The notes beneath the pieces were generated by a model, which saw nothing but the letters and a program-made list of their open reading frames with translations, was not told where the DNA came from and made no database searches. DNA of 56,714 bases. Source: Allobosea sp. GTDB taxonomy: Bacteria; Pseudomonadota; Alphaproteobacteria; Rhizobiales; Beijerinckiaceae. The DNA lies in the NCBI RefSeq assembly GCF_030694325.1, contig NZ_JAUXYO010000219.1, positions 1 to 56,714 on the forward strand, read 5' to 3'. Shown piece by piece: positions 8,275-16,140 of the stretch. The number at the start of each line of letters is the position of its first letter. Positions within the stretch are counted from its first letter, which is position 1. A program made the position numbers and the translations under genes.

Positions 8275-9594
8275 ATGAACGAAATCTACGCGATCGCGAT
8301 GCTGGTCGCCTTTTTCGGCTTCCTCATGGTCGGCTTCCCGGTCGCGCTGACGCTGGCGCTGTCGGGCTTCGTCTTCGGCTATCTCGGCTTCGGTGCAGGC
8401 CTGTTCAACCTGCTGCCGAGCCGGATCTACGGCGTCGTCACCGGCTACACGCTGCTGGCCATCCCGCTCTTCGTGTTCATGGGGGTGATGCTGGAGAAAT
8501 CGCGTCTGGCGGAGGATCTGATGGAGGTGGTCGGCCACCTCGCCGGCAACACCCGCGGCGGGCTCGGCGTCGGCATCATCCTGGTCGGCATCGTCATGGG
8601 CGCGACGACCGGCATCGTCGGCGCCACCGTGGTCACGCTCGGGCTGCTGACACTGCCGAGCCTGCTGAAGCGCGGCTATGACAAGGGCCTCGCCTGCGGC
8701 GTCATCTGTGCCTCGGGCACCCTGGGCCAGATCATTCCGCCGAGCCTGATCCTGATCCTGCTCGCCGACATCATGAACGAATCGGTGGGCACGCTGTTCG
8801 CGGCCGCCGTGCTGCCGGGGCTCCTGCTGTCGGTCATCTACATCGCCTATCTGCTCGCGCTCGGGCTGGTGCGGCCGGACATGGTGCCGCCCGTACCCCA
8901 GGCCGAGCGCGACGCCATGGGCCGGCGCGAATTGCTGACGAAGCTCCTGCGGGTCGCTCTCCCGCCACTCGGCCTCGTCGGCTGCGTGCTGGGCTCGATC
9001 ATCGGCGGCATCGCGGCGCCGACGGAAGCCGCCTCGATGGGAGCGCTCGGCTCCCTGCTCGTCACCGCGATCGGCGGCCGGTTCTCGCTGAAAATCGTCA
9101 GGGAGGCCGTCTACGATGCCACCAAGATCACCGCTCAGATGATGTTCATCCTGATCTGTGCCCAGATCTTCGCCATTGCCTTCCGGGGTCTCGGCGGGGA
9201 AAGGCTGGTCGAGGACCTGTTCGCGATCCTGCCAGGGTGGGCGAACGCCGACGTCTGGTTCATGCTGGCGATCGTCTTCGTGCTCGGTTTCTACATCGAA
9301 TGGATCGAGATCTGCTACATCGCCGTGCCGCTCTTCCTGCCGGTCTTCCAGAATGCGGGAACGGATCTGGTCTGGATCGCGGCCCTGATCTGCGTGATGC
9401 TGCAGACATCGTTCCTGACGCCGCCCTTCGGCTGGGCCCTGTTCTATCTCCGGGGCGTGGCGCCGGCCGAGGTCAGCACCGCCGACATTTATCGTGGCGT
9501 CGTGCCCTTCGTCGGGATGCAGTTGCTGGCGGTGCTCATCGTCTTTCTGGTTCCCGGTCTGGCGACGGCGCTGCCCAGGCTGATCGGCTGGTAA
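8275..9594 (+). CDS. dctM: TRAP transporter large permease DctM
   Basis: Large membrane subunit of the transporter, 439 residues with about 12 hydrophobic segments. Family landmarks are VGFPVALTLALSG near the N-terminus, GATTGIVGATVVTLG and GTLGQIIPPSLILILLAD (the substrate/Na+ region), GSIIGGIAAPTEAAS in the middle repeat and LQTSFLTPPFGWALFYL near the C-terminus. ATG 8275 is preferred; GTG 8269 is two codons upstream. The frame is open far upstream without DctM-like sequence. It follows dctQ by 62 bases and completes the transporter. A GGGCTGC/GCAGCCC hairpin with a long loop (9595-9631) might end the transcript. Confidence 0.94.
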   Translation: MNEIYAIAMLVAFFGFLMVGFPVALTLALSGFVFGYLGFGAGLFNLLPSRIYGVVTGYTLLAIPLFVFMGVMLEKSRLAEDLMEVVGHLAGNTRGGLGVGIILVGIVMGATTGIVGATVVTLGLLTLPSLLKRGYDKGLACGVICASGTLGQIIPPSLILILLADIMNESVGTLFAAAVLPGLLLSVIYIAYLLALGLVRPDMVPPVPQAERDAMGRRELLTKLLRVALPPLGLVGCVLGSIIGGIAAPTEAASMGALGSLLVTAIGGRFSLKIVREAVYDATKITAQMMFILICAQIFAIAFRGLGGERLVEDLFAILPGWANADVWFMLAIVFVLGFYIEWIEICYIAVPLFLPVFQNAGTDLVWIAALICVMLQTSFLTPPFGWALFYLRGVAPAEVSTADIYRGVVPFVGMQLLAVLIVFLVPGLATALPRLIGW

Positions 9595-9663
9595 GGGCTG
9601 CGTCAGGACTTGCATGTCAGGCTTGCAGCCCCACATCACGGAGCCGCCCCGGCGCAAGACGCA

Positions 9664-10389
9664 ATGACCACGCAAGCTGCCCCATCCGTCGCGACCCCGC
9701 CGCTTCAGGTCGAGGCTTTCGCGCATGTCGACCATTGGGTCTTCGATCTCGACAACACGCTCTATTCGCATGAGAGCCGCGTCTGGCCGCAGGTCAACCA
9801 GCGGATCACCCTGTTCCTGCAGGAGCTGTTCGGGCTCGACGGCCTCTCCTCCCACGCGCTGCGAAATTACTACTACCACCGTTACGGGACGACGCTGAAC
9901 GGGCTGATGGCCGAGCACGGCGTCGAGCCGGACGATTTCCTCGACTTCGCCCATGACGTCGATCTGAGCCTGCTCGAACCCGACCCGGCGCTGGGCGCGG
10001 CGATCGCGGCGCTGCCGGGGCGCAAGCTGATCCTGACCAACGGCTCGGTCGCCCATGCCCGCAATGTCGCCGGCAAGCTCGGCATCATCGATCATTTCGA
10101 GGATGTCTTCGACATCGTCGCGGCGGGCTTCACGCCCAAGCCCGAGCGCTCGACCTACGAACTCTTCCTCGCCAAGCATGCGGTCGATCCGGGCCGGGCT
10201 GCGATGTTCGAGGACATCGAGAAGAACCTCCTCGTGCCGAGCGAGCTGGGCATGAAGACGGTGCTGATCATCCCGCAGACGCCCGATCCCTTCCGCGAGG
10301 CCTGGGAGCAGGCGGCGGTCGAGGCCGGGCACGTCCATCATGTCACCTCCAACCTGACGGCCTTCCTGACGCCGCTGGCACGAGGGTAG
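9664..10389 (+). CDS. HAD-family pyrimidine 5'-nucleotidase (SDT1-like)
   Basis: HAD hydrolase, 241 residues from ATG 9664, closest in pattern to pyrimidine 5'-nucleotidases such as yeast SDT1. Motif I is FDLDNTLY with the nucleophile Asp28 and acid Asp30, motif II is LILTNGS, motif III is the Lys in FTPKPE and motif IV is MFEDIEKN. The cap is the helical C1 type between motifs I and II. It probably dephosphorylates nucleoside monophosphates or small sugar phosphates in the cytoplasm. It follows the TRAP genes by 69 bases on the same strand, but no functional tie is evident. TTG 9610 upstream is a poor alternative. Confidence 0.85.
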   Translation: MTTQAAPSVATPPLQVEAFAHVDHWVFDLDNTLYSHESRVWPQVNQRITLFLQELFGLDGLSSHALRNYYYHRYGTTLNGLMAEHGVEPDDFLDFAHDVDLSLLEPDPALGAAIAALPGRKLILTNGSVAHARNVAGKLGIIDHFEDVFDIVAAGFTPKPERSTYELFLAKHAVDPGRAAMFEDIEKNLLVPSELGMKTVLIIPQTPDPFREAWEQAAVEAGHVHHVTSNLTAFLTPLARG

Positions 10390-10468
10390 GCCGCGCCGCT
10401 GACTCCCGCCTGTCGCGGGGAGAGATCCCTTCTGCTTTACGGGCCGCTTGCAGAATGATACGCCGATG

Positions 10469-10484
10469 GTTCGTTAAAACGAAC
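10469..10484 (+). promoter_or_regulatory. 16-bp perfect palindrome upstream of metZ
   Basis: GTTCGTTAAAACGAAC is a perfect inverted repeat lying 17-32 bases before the metZ ATG. It is probably an operator for a dimeric regulator or part of the promoter region; TTGCAG (10448-10453) could be a -35 element. Which factor binds is unknown. Confidence 0.5.
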
Positions 10485-10501
10485 GATTCGGAGTTTCTAT
10501 C

Positions 10502-11698
10502 ATGTCGGCAATTCCGGGTGACGTCGCCGGCCTTCATCCCGAAACCCGTCTCGTCCATGCCGGCACGCTGCGCTCGCAGTTTGGCGAGACCTCCGAGGCG
10601 CTCTTCCTGACCCAGGGCCATGTCTATGACAGCGCCGAGCAGGCCGAGGCGCGCTTCCTGAACAAGGATCCGGGCTTCCAGTACGCCCGCTTCTCCAACC
10701 CGACGGTCGCCATGCTCGAGGCCCGCATGGCCGCCTTCGAGGGGGCTGAAGCCTGCCGTGCCACCGCGACGGGGATGGCGGCCGTCACCGCCGCGATCAT
10801 GGGCCAGGTCCGCCAGGGTGATCATGTGGTCGCCTCGCGGGCGCTGTTCGGCTCCTGCCGTTATGTCGTCGAAGAGCATCTGCCGCGCTATGGCGTGACC
10901 TCGACGCTGGTGGACGGCACCGACATCGCCGCCTGGCGCGCGGCCGTGACGCAGCAGACCAAGGTGTTCTTCCTGGAGAGCCCCTCCAATCCGACGCTGG
11001 AGGTCATCGATATCGCGGCCGTCGCCGCCGTGGCGAAGGAGGTCGGCGCCACGCTCGTGGTCGACAACGTCTTCGCCACGCCGCTCTTCCAGCGCCCGCT
11101 GGAGCTTGGCGCCGACTGCGTCGTCTATTCGGCGACCAAGCACATCGACGGGCAGGGGCGCTGTCTCGGTGGCTTGATCCTCGCTTCGCAGGATTTCATC
11201 GAAACCCATGTCCAGACCTTCCTGCGCCAGACCGGCCCGGCGATCTCGCCCTTCAACGCCTGGGTGATGCTGAAGGCGCTGGAGACCCTGCCGCTGCGCG
11301 TGCGCCAGCAGGCGCACAACGCCGCGATCGTCGCCGACTGGCTCGCCGGCCGCCCCGGCCTGTCGCGCGTCATCTTCCCGGGCGCGAAGAACCACCCGCA
11401 GGCCGACATCATCGCCCGCCAGATGACGGGTCCCTCGACGCTGGTCGCCTTCGAGGTCGCCGGCGGCAAAGAGGCCGCCTTCCGCTTCCTCAACGGGCTG
11501 AAGCTGATCCGCATCTCCAACAATCTCGGGGACGCCAAGAGCCTGATCGTCCACCCCGCGACGACGACGCATCAGCGCTTCGCGCCCGAGATCCGCGCCA
11601 GCATGGGCATCTCGGACGGGCTGATCCGCCTCTCCGTCGGCCTGGAACACGCCGATGACCTCGTCGCCGATCTGGAGCGGGCGCTCGCGGGCATGTGA
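10502..11698 (+). CDS. metZ: O-succinylhomoserine sulfhydrylase MetZ
   Basis: PLP enzyme that makes homocysteine from O-succinylhomoserine and sulfide (direct sulfhydrylation route to methionine). The 398-residue protein is a Cys/Met-metabolism aminotransferase-fold member: FQYARFSNPTVAMLE, the cofactor-phosphate segment ATATGMAAV, VVDNVFATP with the pyridine-binding Asp, and Lys213 in YSATKHIDGQGR as the PLP lysine. The GQGR after the lysine and the overall pattern fit MetZ better than MetB or MetC. A good GGAG lies at 10489-10492. No SAM riboswitch consensus is visible in the 112-base leader; a palindrome at 10469-10484 may be the control site. Confidence 0.94.
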   Translation: MSAIPGDVAGLHPETRLVHAGTLRSQFGETSEALFLTQGHVYDSAEQAEARFLNKDPGFQYARFSNPTVAMLEARMAAFEGAEACRATATGMAAVTAAIMGQVRQGDHVVASRALFGSCRYVVEEHLPRYGVTSTLVDGTDIAAWRAAVTQQTKVFFLESPSNPTLEVIDIAAVAAVAKEVGATLVVDNVFATPLFQRPLELGADCVVYSATKHIDGQGRCLGGLILASQDFIETHVQTFLRQTGPAISPFNAWVMLKALETLPLRVRQQAHNAAIVADWLAGRPGLSRVIFPGAKNHPQADIIARQMTGPSTLVAFEVAGGKEAAFRFLNGLKLIRISNNLGDAKSLIVHPATTTHQRFAPEIRASMGISDGLIRLSVGLEHADDLVADLERALAGM

Positions 11699-11713
11699 GC
11701 GCCAAGTGCAAAG

Positions 11714-11791
11714 CGTCATTCTCGGGCGGAGCGTAGCGCAGACCCGAGAATCTCCGGCACGAGATGCTCGGGTCTTCGCCCGAGCATGACG
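11714..11791. repeat. Palindromic intergenic repeat, family A copy 1
   Basis: Two hairpins nested in an outer inverted repeat: CGTCAT (11714-11719) with ATGACG (11786-11791), ATTCTCGGG (11718-11726) with CCCGAGAAT (11743-11751), and ATGCTCGGG (11764-11772) with CCCGAGCAT (11779-11787). Nearly the same unit occurs at 21904-21997. It fills the metZ-hisB gap and might also act as a transcription terminator. Confidence 0.85.
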
Positions 11792-11867
11792 AGCCTGGCC
11801 TCGGCCATGGCCATCCCGCCGGCCTCCTGCTAAAGCCTCGCGAATTGCTCCGGAAACCGAGGCCGTC

Positions 11868-12455
11868 ATGCGTTCTGGCGAATTGAAGCGCCGCACCAAC
11901 GAGACCGATATCGCCGTCTCGGTCGTTCTCGACGGCACCGGCAAGGCCGAGATCGCCTCGGGCGTCGGCTTCTTCGACCATATGCTCGAGCTCTTCGCCC
12001 GCCATTCGCTGATCGATCTCAAGGTCGCGGTGAAGGGCGACACCCATATCGACGACCACCACTCGGTCGAGGACACCGGCATCGCGCTGGGCGAGGCGCT
12101 GAAGCAGGCGCTCGGCGACAAGAAGGGGATTCGCCGCTATGCCGACATCCATCTGCCGATGGACGAGACGCTGACGCGCGTCGCCGTCGATGTCTCCGGC
12201 CGGCCCTTCCTGGTCTTCCGCACCCGCTTCGAGGCGCAGAAGATCGGCAGCTTCGACACCGAGCTGGTCCGCGAGTTCTTCCAGGCCTTCGCGATGAATG
12301 CCGGCATCACCCTGCATGTCGAGACGCTCTATGGCGACAACGCCCATCACATCGCCGAGAGCTGCTTCAAGGGGCTGGCGCGGGCGCTGCGTCATGCGCT
12401 CGAGGTCGATCCGCGCGAGGGCGGCCGCGTGCCCTCGACCAAGGGCGCGCTCTGA
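11868..12455 (+). CDS. hisB: Imidazoleglycerol-phosphate dehydratase HisB
   Basis: Manganese enzyme for the sixth step of histidine synthesis, 195 residues, the monofunctional type without the phosphatase domain. The duplicated metal-binding motifs are visible: FFDHMLE (residues 38-44), [10 protein letters not shown] and, in the second half, [13 protein letters not shown]. The C-terminal PSTKGAL is the family's signature ending. First gene of hisB-DUF2628-hisH-hisA; the preceding 169 bases hold only the palindromic repeat and presumably the promoter. Confidence 0.97.
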   Translation: MRSGELKRRTNETDIAVSVVLDGTGKAEIASGVGFFDHMLELFARHSLIDLKVAVKGDTHIDDHHSVEDTGIALGEALKQALGDKKGIRRYADIHLPMDETLTRVAVDVSGRPFLVFRTRFEAQKIGSFDTELVREFFQAFAMNAGITLHVETLYGDNAHHIAESCFKGLARALRHALEVDPREGGRVPSTKGAL

Positions 12456-12467
12456 GAGGATCGCAGC

Positions 12468-12953
12468 ATGGCATTCTACACGGTGATGATCCCGCCGCCG
12501 GGCTCGGGCGGCGCGCGTGACGAGATCGAGCAGGCACGGCTCCTGCCGGAGACCTTCGCCTGGCCGGCCTTCGTCTTCGGCGGCCTCTGGCTGCTCGGAA
12601 AGCGGCTCTGGCTGGCGACGCTGATTTATGTCCTGCTCTGGGGCGCTCTGCTCTATGCCGGCAGCCGCTTCGGCCTGACCAATGGCGCCATGCTGGTCGC
12701 CCACTGGACGATCGCGCTCTTTCTCGGTCTGGAGGGCCATAACCTCCTGGCCCGCAAGCTCGCGCGGCAGGGCTGGCGCCTGGCCGACGTGGTCGAGGCG
12801 CGCGATCTCTCCGAAGCCGAGCGGCGTTATTTCGAGCGGGCGCTGGCCGGAGAGACGGCGCCGTCGCGCATCGCCCCGGCGACGCCGCTGCGCAGCCAGC
12901 CGACGAGTCCCCTCCCGGTGATCGGGCTGTTTCCCGAGGCGCAAGGGCGATGA
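12468..12953 (+). CDS. DUF2628-type membrane protein inside the his operon
   Basis: Protein of 161 residues with a short soluble start, two or three hydrophobic segments (about residues 32-47, 50-65 and 75-92) and a Pro/Ala-rich cytoplasmic tail. The segment [23 protein letters not shown] is the DUF2628 hallmark. The start is 12 bases past hisB, and its TGA overlaps the hisH ATG (ATGA at 12950), so it is translated as part of the operon. No function is known. From memory, the same gene is found between hisB and hisH in other Hyphomicrobiales, so its place is probably conserved rather than accidental. Confidence 0.8.
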   Translation: MAFYTVMIPPPGSGGARDEIEQARLLPETFAWPAFVFGGLWLLGKRLWLATLIYVLLWGALLYAGSRFGLTNGAMLVAHWTIALFLGLEGHNLLARKLARQGWRLADVVEARDLSEAERRYFERALAGETAPSRIAPATPLRSQPTSPLPVIGLFPEAQGR

Positions 12954-13606
12954 GCCAGTCGGTCGTCATCATCGATTACGGCTCGGGCAATCTGCACTCC
13001 GCCGCCAAGGCCTTCGAGCGCGCCGCCGCCGAAGCCGGTGTCGCCTCGGCCATTTCCGTCACCAGCGACACCGATGCGGTGCGCGCCGCCGACCGCATCG
13101 TGCTGCCGGGCGTCGGCGCCTTCGCCGATTGCCGCCGTGGGCTCGATGCCGTCCCGGGCATGGTCGAGGTGCTGGAGGAGGTCGTGCGGGGCAAGGGGCG
13201 GCCTTTCCTGGGCATCTGCGTCGGCATGCAGCTGCTGGCCTCGCGCGGGCTCGAATACACTGTGACCGAGGGCCTCGGCTGGATCGAGGGCGACGTCTCG
13301 CTGATCGTGCCCGGCGGCGAAGGCCTCAAGATCCCGCATATGGGCTGGAACACGCTGGAGGCGCGCCGCGCTCATCCGCTGCTGGACGGCATCGCAACCG
13401 GCCCCTCGGGGCTGCACGCCTATTTCGTCCATTCCTATGCACTGGCCGCCGCCCGTCCCGAGGAGGTGATCGCCGTCACCGATCATGGCGGCGCCGTCAC
13501 GGCCATGGTCGGGCGCGACAACGTCGCGGGCACCCAGTTCCACCCGGAGAAGAGCCAGACGCTCGGCCTCCGGCTGCTCGCCAATTTCCTGAGATGGACG
13601 CCGTGA
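12950..13606 (+). CDS. hisH: Imidazole glycerol phosphate synthase, glutaminase subunit HisH
   Basis: Class I glutamine amidotransferase that supplies ammonia to HisF, 218 residues. Catalytic Cys90 lies in GICVGMQLL, and His198/Glu200 lie in TQFHPEKSQ, completing the triad. The N-terminus [11 protein letters not shown] and the oxyanion-strand region VLPGVGAF are typical. It overlaps the preceding gene by four bases. Its partner hisF is not in this operon but about 30 kb away on the opposite strand (44225-44986). Confidence 0.97.
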   Translation: MSQSVVIIDYGSGNLHSAAKAFERAAAEAGVASAISVTSDTDAVRAADRIVLPGVGAFADCRRGLDAVPGMVEVLEEVVRGKGRPFLGICVGMQLLASRGLEYTVTEGLGWIEGDVSLIVPGGEGLKIPHMGWNTLEARRAHPLLDGIATGPSGLHAYFVHSYALAAARPEEVIAVTDHGGAVTAMVGRDNVAGTQFHPEKSQTLGLRLLANFLRWTP

Positions 13607-14334
13607 TCCTCTTTCCCGCCATCGACCTCAAGCACGGCCAGTGCGTACGCCTGAAACAGGGCGACATGGACCAGGCGACAGTCTTCAATGACGATCCCGC
13701 CGCGCAGGCCGCCGCCTTCGAGGCGCAGGGCTTCCAGTGGCTCCACGTCGTTGATCTCGACGGAGCCTTTGCCGGCAAGCCGATGAATGCGGCGGCCGTC
13801 GAGGCCATCCTGAGCCAGGTCGCTTTCCCGGTGCAACTCGGCGGCGGCATCCGCGACATGAAGACGGTCGAGGGTTGGCTCGCCAAGGGCATCCGCCGCG
13901 TCATCATCGGCACGGCGGCGGTGCGCGATCCCGGCTTCGTCCGCGAGGCGGCGAAGGCCTTTCCGGGGCAGGTCGCGGTCGGCATCGATGCGCGCGACGG
14001 ATACGTGGCCGTCGAGGGCTGGGCCGAGACGTCGACTCTCGCCGCAGCCGATCTCGGGCGCCGCTTCGAGGATGCCGGCGTGGCGGCGATCATCTACACC
14101 GACATCGCCCGCGACGGCATGCTGCAAGGCATCAATTGGGACGGCACGATCGGCCTCGCCGAGGCACTGAGCATCCCTGTCATCGCCTCCGGCGGGCTGG
14201 CCTCGATGGCCGATATCGAGCGGCTGATGGCGCCCGACGCCGCGATCCTGGAAGGAGCGATCACCGGCCGCGCGCTCTATGACGGCCGCATCGACCCCGC
14301 CGCCGCGCTGGAGCGGCTGGCGCGCGCGGCCTGA
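13603..14334 (+). CDS. hisA: Phosphoribosylformimino-AICAR-phosphate isomerase HisA
   Basis: TIM-barrel Amadori isomerase, fourth step of histidine synthesis. From GTG 13603 the 243-residue product begins [12 protein letters not shown], the usual HisA start, with Asp8 in place; Asp129 (in GIDARDG) is the second catalytic acid. The half-barrel phosphate motifs LGGGIRD and VIASGGLAS are present. The GTG overlaps the hisH stop by four bases (GTGA), suggesting coupled translation; an in-frame ATG at 13594 would add three residues. It ends this his block: downstream are a palindromic repeat and an unrelated convergent gene, whereas hisF would be expected next. Confidence 0.96.
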   Translation: MILFPAIDLKHGQCVRLKQGDMDQATVFNDDPAAQAAAFEAQGFQWLHVVDLDGAFAGKPMNAAAVEAILSQVAFPVQLGGGIRDMKTVEGWLAKGIRRVIIGTAAVRDPGFVREAAKAFPGQVAVGIDARDGYVAVEGWAETSTLAAADLGRRFEDAGVAAIIYTDIARDGMLQGINWDGTIGLAEALSIPVIASGGLASMADIERLMAPDAAILEGAITGRALYDGRIDPAAALERLARAA

Positions 14335-14384
14335 GCACAGGCCGCAAGTCTCCAGGGCATTCTGAGTGATCTCGGAACCACGGT

Positions 14385-14479
14385 GTCATCCCGGGCCTGC
14401 CCCGGGGATCCATCGAAGGGCTCCGGAGCGCTATGATGGATCCCGGATCGGCGCCGCTTCGCGGCTTGTCCGGGATGAC
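14385..14479. repeat. Palindromic intergenic repeat, family B copy 1
   Basis: Outer arms GTCATCCCGG (14385-14394) and CCGGGATGAC (14470-14479) enclose inner arms GGGATCCATC (14405-14414) and GATGGATCCC (14435-14444). The element resembles the one at 44075-44205 in design (TCATYCCGG outer arms). It separates convergent hisA and the aldo/keto reductase gene. Confidence 0.8.
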
Positions 14480-14508
14480 GGCGTGTTTCCGTGCCAAACC
14501 AGCATGCT

Positions 14509-15369
14509 CTACAGCATCGGCAGCGACGACGGCTTTCGTCCGCGCGGAAAGGCGGCGTCGATGCGGGCGATGTCGTCTTCCGTCAGCGTGAGCCGCAGCG
14601 CGCCGGCATTGTCCTCGACATGGGCGCGCGTCCCGGCCTTGGGGATGGCGAAGACGCTGGCGCGGCGCGTCAGAAAGGCGAGCGCGACCTGCCGCGGGCT
14701 GGCGCCATGAACCGCGGCGATCTCCGCCAGAACCTGGCCGCCGGCGCTCCCCGCCGCTGGGAAACCGTCATGCCCGAAGGGGCTATAGGCGGTCACCGCG
14801 ACGCCGTGCCGCTCGCACCAGGGGATCACCGCATGCTCGATCGCGCGTTCGCGCAGGTGGTAGAGCACCTGGTTGCAGGCGATCTTGCCGGGGCCCGCCA
14901 CATCCAGCGCCTCGTCCAGATCATCCTCGTCGAAATTACTGACGCCCCAGGACAGGATCTTGCCCTCGGCCTTCAGGGCCTCGAAGGCGGCGAAGGTCTC
15001 CGCCAGCGGGTGCGGCCCGCGCCAGTGCAGCAGGTAGCAATCGAGCCGGTCGGTCTTGAGATGGCGCAGCGAGCCTTCGCAGGCGGCGCGTACGCCGGCC
15101 TTCGAGGCGTTGTGCGGCAGCACCTTCGAGACCAGAAAGACCTCCTCGCGTCGCCCGGCGATCGCCTCGCCGATGATCGCCTCCGATCGCCCGTCGCCAT
15201 ACATCTCGGCCGTGTCGAGATGCGTCAGGCCGAGATCGAGCCCACGCCGCAGGGCCGCGACGGCTTCCGTGCGATCACCGCGTTCGATGTACCAGCTGCC
15301 CTGGCCGATGGCGGGAACATCGCGGCCGGTGGGTCCGAAGGATTTCAGCATCACCGTCTCCTTGGCCAT
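14509..15369 (-). CDS. Aldo/keto reductase
   Basis: NADPH-dependent aldo/keto reductase, 286 residues from ATG at 15369. The tetrad is recognisable: Asp in THLDTAEMYGDG, Tyr in the same motif, Lys in VSKVLPHN and His in YLLHWRGPHP. The cofactor-binding C-terminal part shows FAIPKAGTRAHVEDN. It reduces carbonyls, probably aldehydes; the substrate is not evident. The Shine-Dalgarno sequence GGAGA lies about six bases before the ATG. Further upstream codons overlap the promoter region of the divergent antitoxin gene. Convergent with hisA across the repeat at 14385-14479. Confidence 0.92.
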   Translation of the reverse strand: MAKETVMLKSFGPTGRDVPAIGQGSWYIERGDRTEAVAALRRGLDLGLTHLDTAEMYGDGRSEAIIGEAIAGRREEVFLVSKVLPHNASKAGVRAACEGSLRHLKTDRLDCYLLHWRGPHPLAETFAAFEALKAEGKILSWGVSNFDEDDLDEALDVAGPGKIACNQVLYHLRERAIEHAVIPWCERHGVAVTAYSPFGHDGFPAAGSAGGQVLAEIAAVHGASPRQVALAFLTRRASVFAIPKAGTRAHVEDNAGALRLTLTEDDIARIDAAFPRGRKPSSLPML

Positions 15370-15389
15370 TGCAGGTCTCCATAAGGCGC

Positions 15390-15418
15390 TTCTCAAAATG
15401 TAGGAACATCGCTACATT
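15390..15418 (+). promoter_or_regulatory. Promoter/operator of the Phd-VapC module
   Basis: TTCTCA (15390-15395), 17 bases, then TACATT (15413-15418). An inverted repeat, AATGTAG (15397-15403) and CTACATT (15412-15418), covers the spacer and the -10 box. Phd/YefM antitoxins repress their own promoters through such palindromes. The repeat is seen directly; its role is inference. Confidence 0.6.
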
Positions 15419-15452
15419 GATCTCCAGCAGTGTGCATGCAGGGGAGGCCACG

Positions 15453-15710
15453 ATGCCAACGACGCTATCCAGCCGAGAGTTCAATCAGGATACCGGAAAA
15501 GCCAAAAAGGCGGCTCATGATGGACCTGTATTCATCACCGATCGGGGCCGGCCCTCCCACGTACTGCTCTCGATCGAGAATTATCGCAAACTGTCTTCGA
15601 GGGGCATGACACTGGCCCAAGCGATCGCTGATCCGAGGCCGGAAGCGGATTTCGCGTTCGAATTCGAGAGAATGAAAGGGCCGCTGTCCAAGCCGTTCGA
15701 GTTCGATTGA
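15453..15710 (+). CDS. Phd/YefM-type antitoxin
   Basis: Antitoxin of a type II module, 85 residues. The N-terminal half has the Phd/YefM fold: SSREFNQDTGKAKKAA, GPVFITDRGRPSHVLLS and IENYRKL. The C-terminal tail is acidic with a final KPFEFD that probably wraps the toxin. GGGGAGG at 15441-15447 is well placed for ATG 15453. Its TGA overlaps the toxin's ATG by one base. The gene lies behind a promoter with an inverted repeat, as expected for self-repression. Confidence 0.88.
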   Translation: MPTTLSSREFNQDTGKAKKAAHDGPVFITDRGRPSHVLLSIENYRKLSSRGMTLAQAIADPRPEADFAFEFERMKGPLSKPFEFD

Positions 15711-16129
15711 TGTTCCTCATCGATACGAATGTGATTTCGGAACTGCGCAATCCACGCATTGCCGACCCATCCGTCTTGGCGTGGGCCGAAAGCCTGCACC
15801 GCAACGATTGGTATCTGTCCGCCATCACCGTTCTGGAGCTGGAACGGGGCGCTCTGCGGGCCGTGCGCAAGGATGAGCGCAAGGGCGCGATGCTGATCAG
15901 CTGGCTGAAGGACCGGATTTTGCCCGAATTCAGCGGCCGGGTCCTGGCGGTGGACCTAGCCGTGGCGTTGCGCTGTGCCATGTTGCATGTCCCCGATCCA
16001 AAGCCTGAGCGCGATGCCATGATCGCGGCGACCGCCCTTGTTCATGGCTTGACGGTGGTGACCCGGAATGTCGGCGACTTTGTCAGTTGTGGGGCCCCGA
16101 CGCTCGACCCCTGGGCCTTTCAACGCTGA
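15710..16129 (+). CDS. vapC: PIN-domain (VapC/FitB-like) toxin
   Basis: RNase toxin of the PIN family, 139 residues starting at ATG 15710 inside the antitoxin stop. Acidic metal-binding residues are in place: Asp5 in MFLIDTNVISEL, Glu in ITVLELERGA, Asp in ERDAMIAATA and the last Asp in VTRNVGDF. The sequence style (NVISELRNP, VTRNVGDFV) is FitB-like, which often pairs with Phd/YefM antitoxins in rhizobia. The toxin probably cuts tRNA or other RNA in the cytoplasm when the antitoxin is lost. It ends 11 bases from the convergent folC gene. Confidence 0.9.
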   Translation: MFLIDTNVISELRNPRIADPSVLAWAESLHRNDWYLSAITVLELERGALRAVRKDERKGAMLISWLKDRILPEFSGRVLAVDLAVALRCAMLHVPDPKPERDAMIAATALVHGLTVVTRNVGDFVSCGAPTLDPWAFQR

Positions 16130-16140
16130 GCGCGACCTCG

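Noticed and set aside
8104-10341. Long antisense open frame (745 codons) opposite dctM and the nucleotidase
   Set aside because: Low-complexity Arg/Asp/Gln/His-rich translation typical of the shadow of high-GC genes; no domain, and both sense genes are certain.
10403-10422. Hairpin CCCGC/GCGGG after the nucleotidase gene
   Set aside because: Imperfect stem without T-run; could be chance in GC-rich DNA.
10390-10501. SAM-II riboswitch upstream of metZ
   Set aside because: The pseudoknot core sequence could not be found in the 112 bases before the gene.
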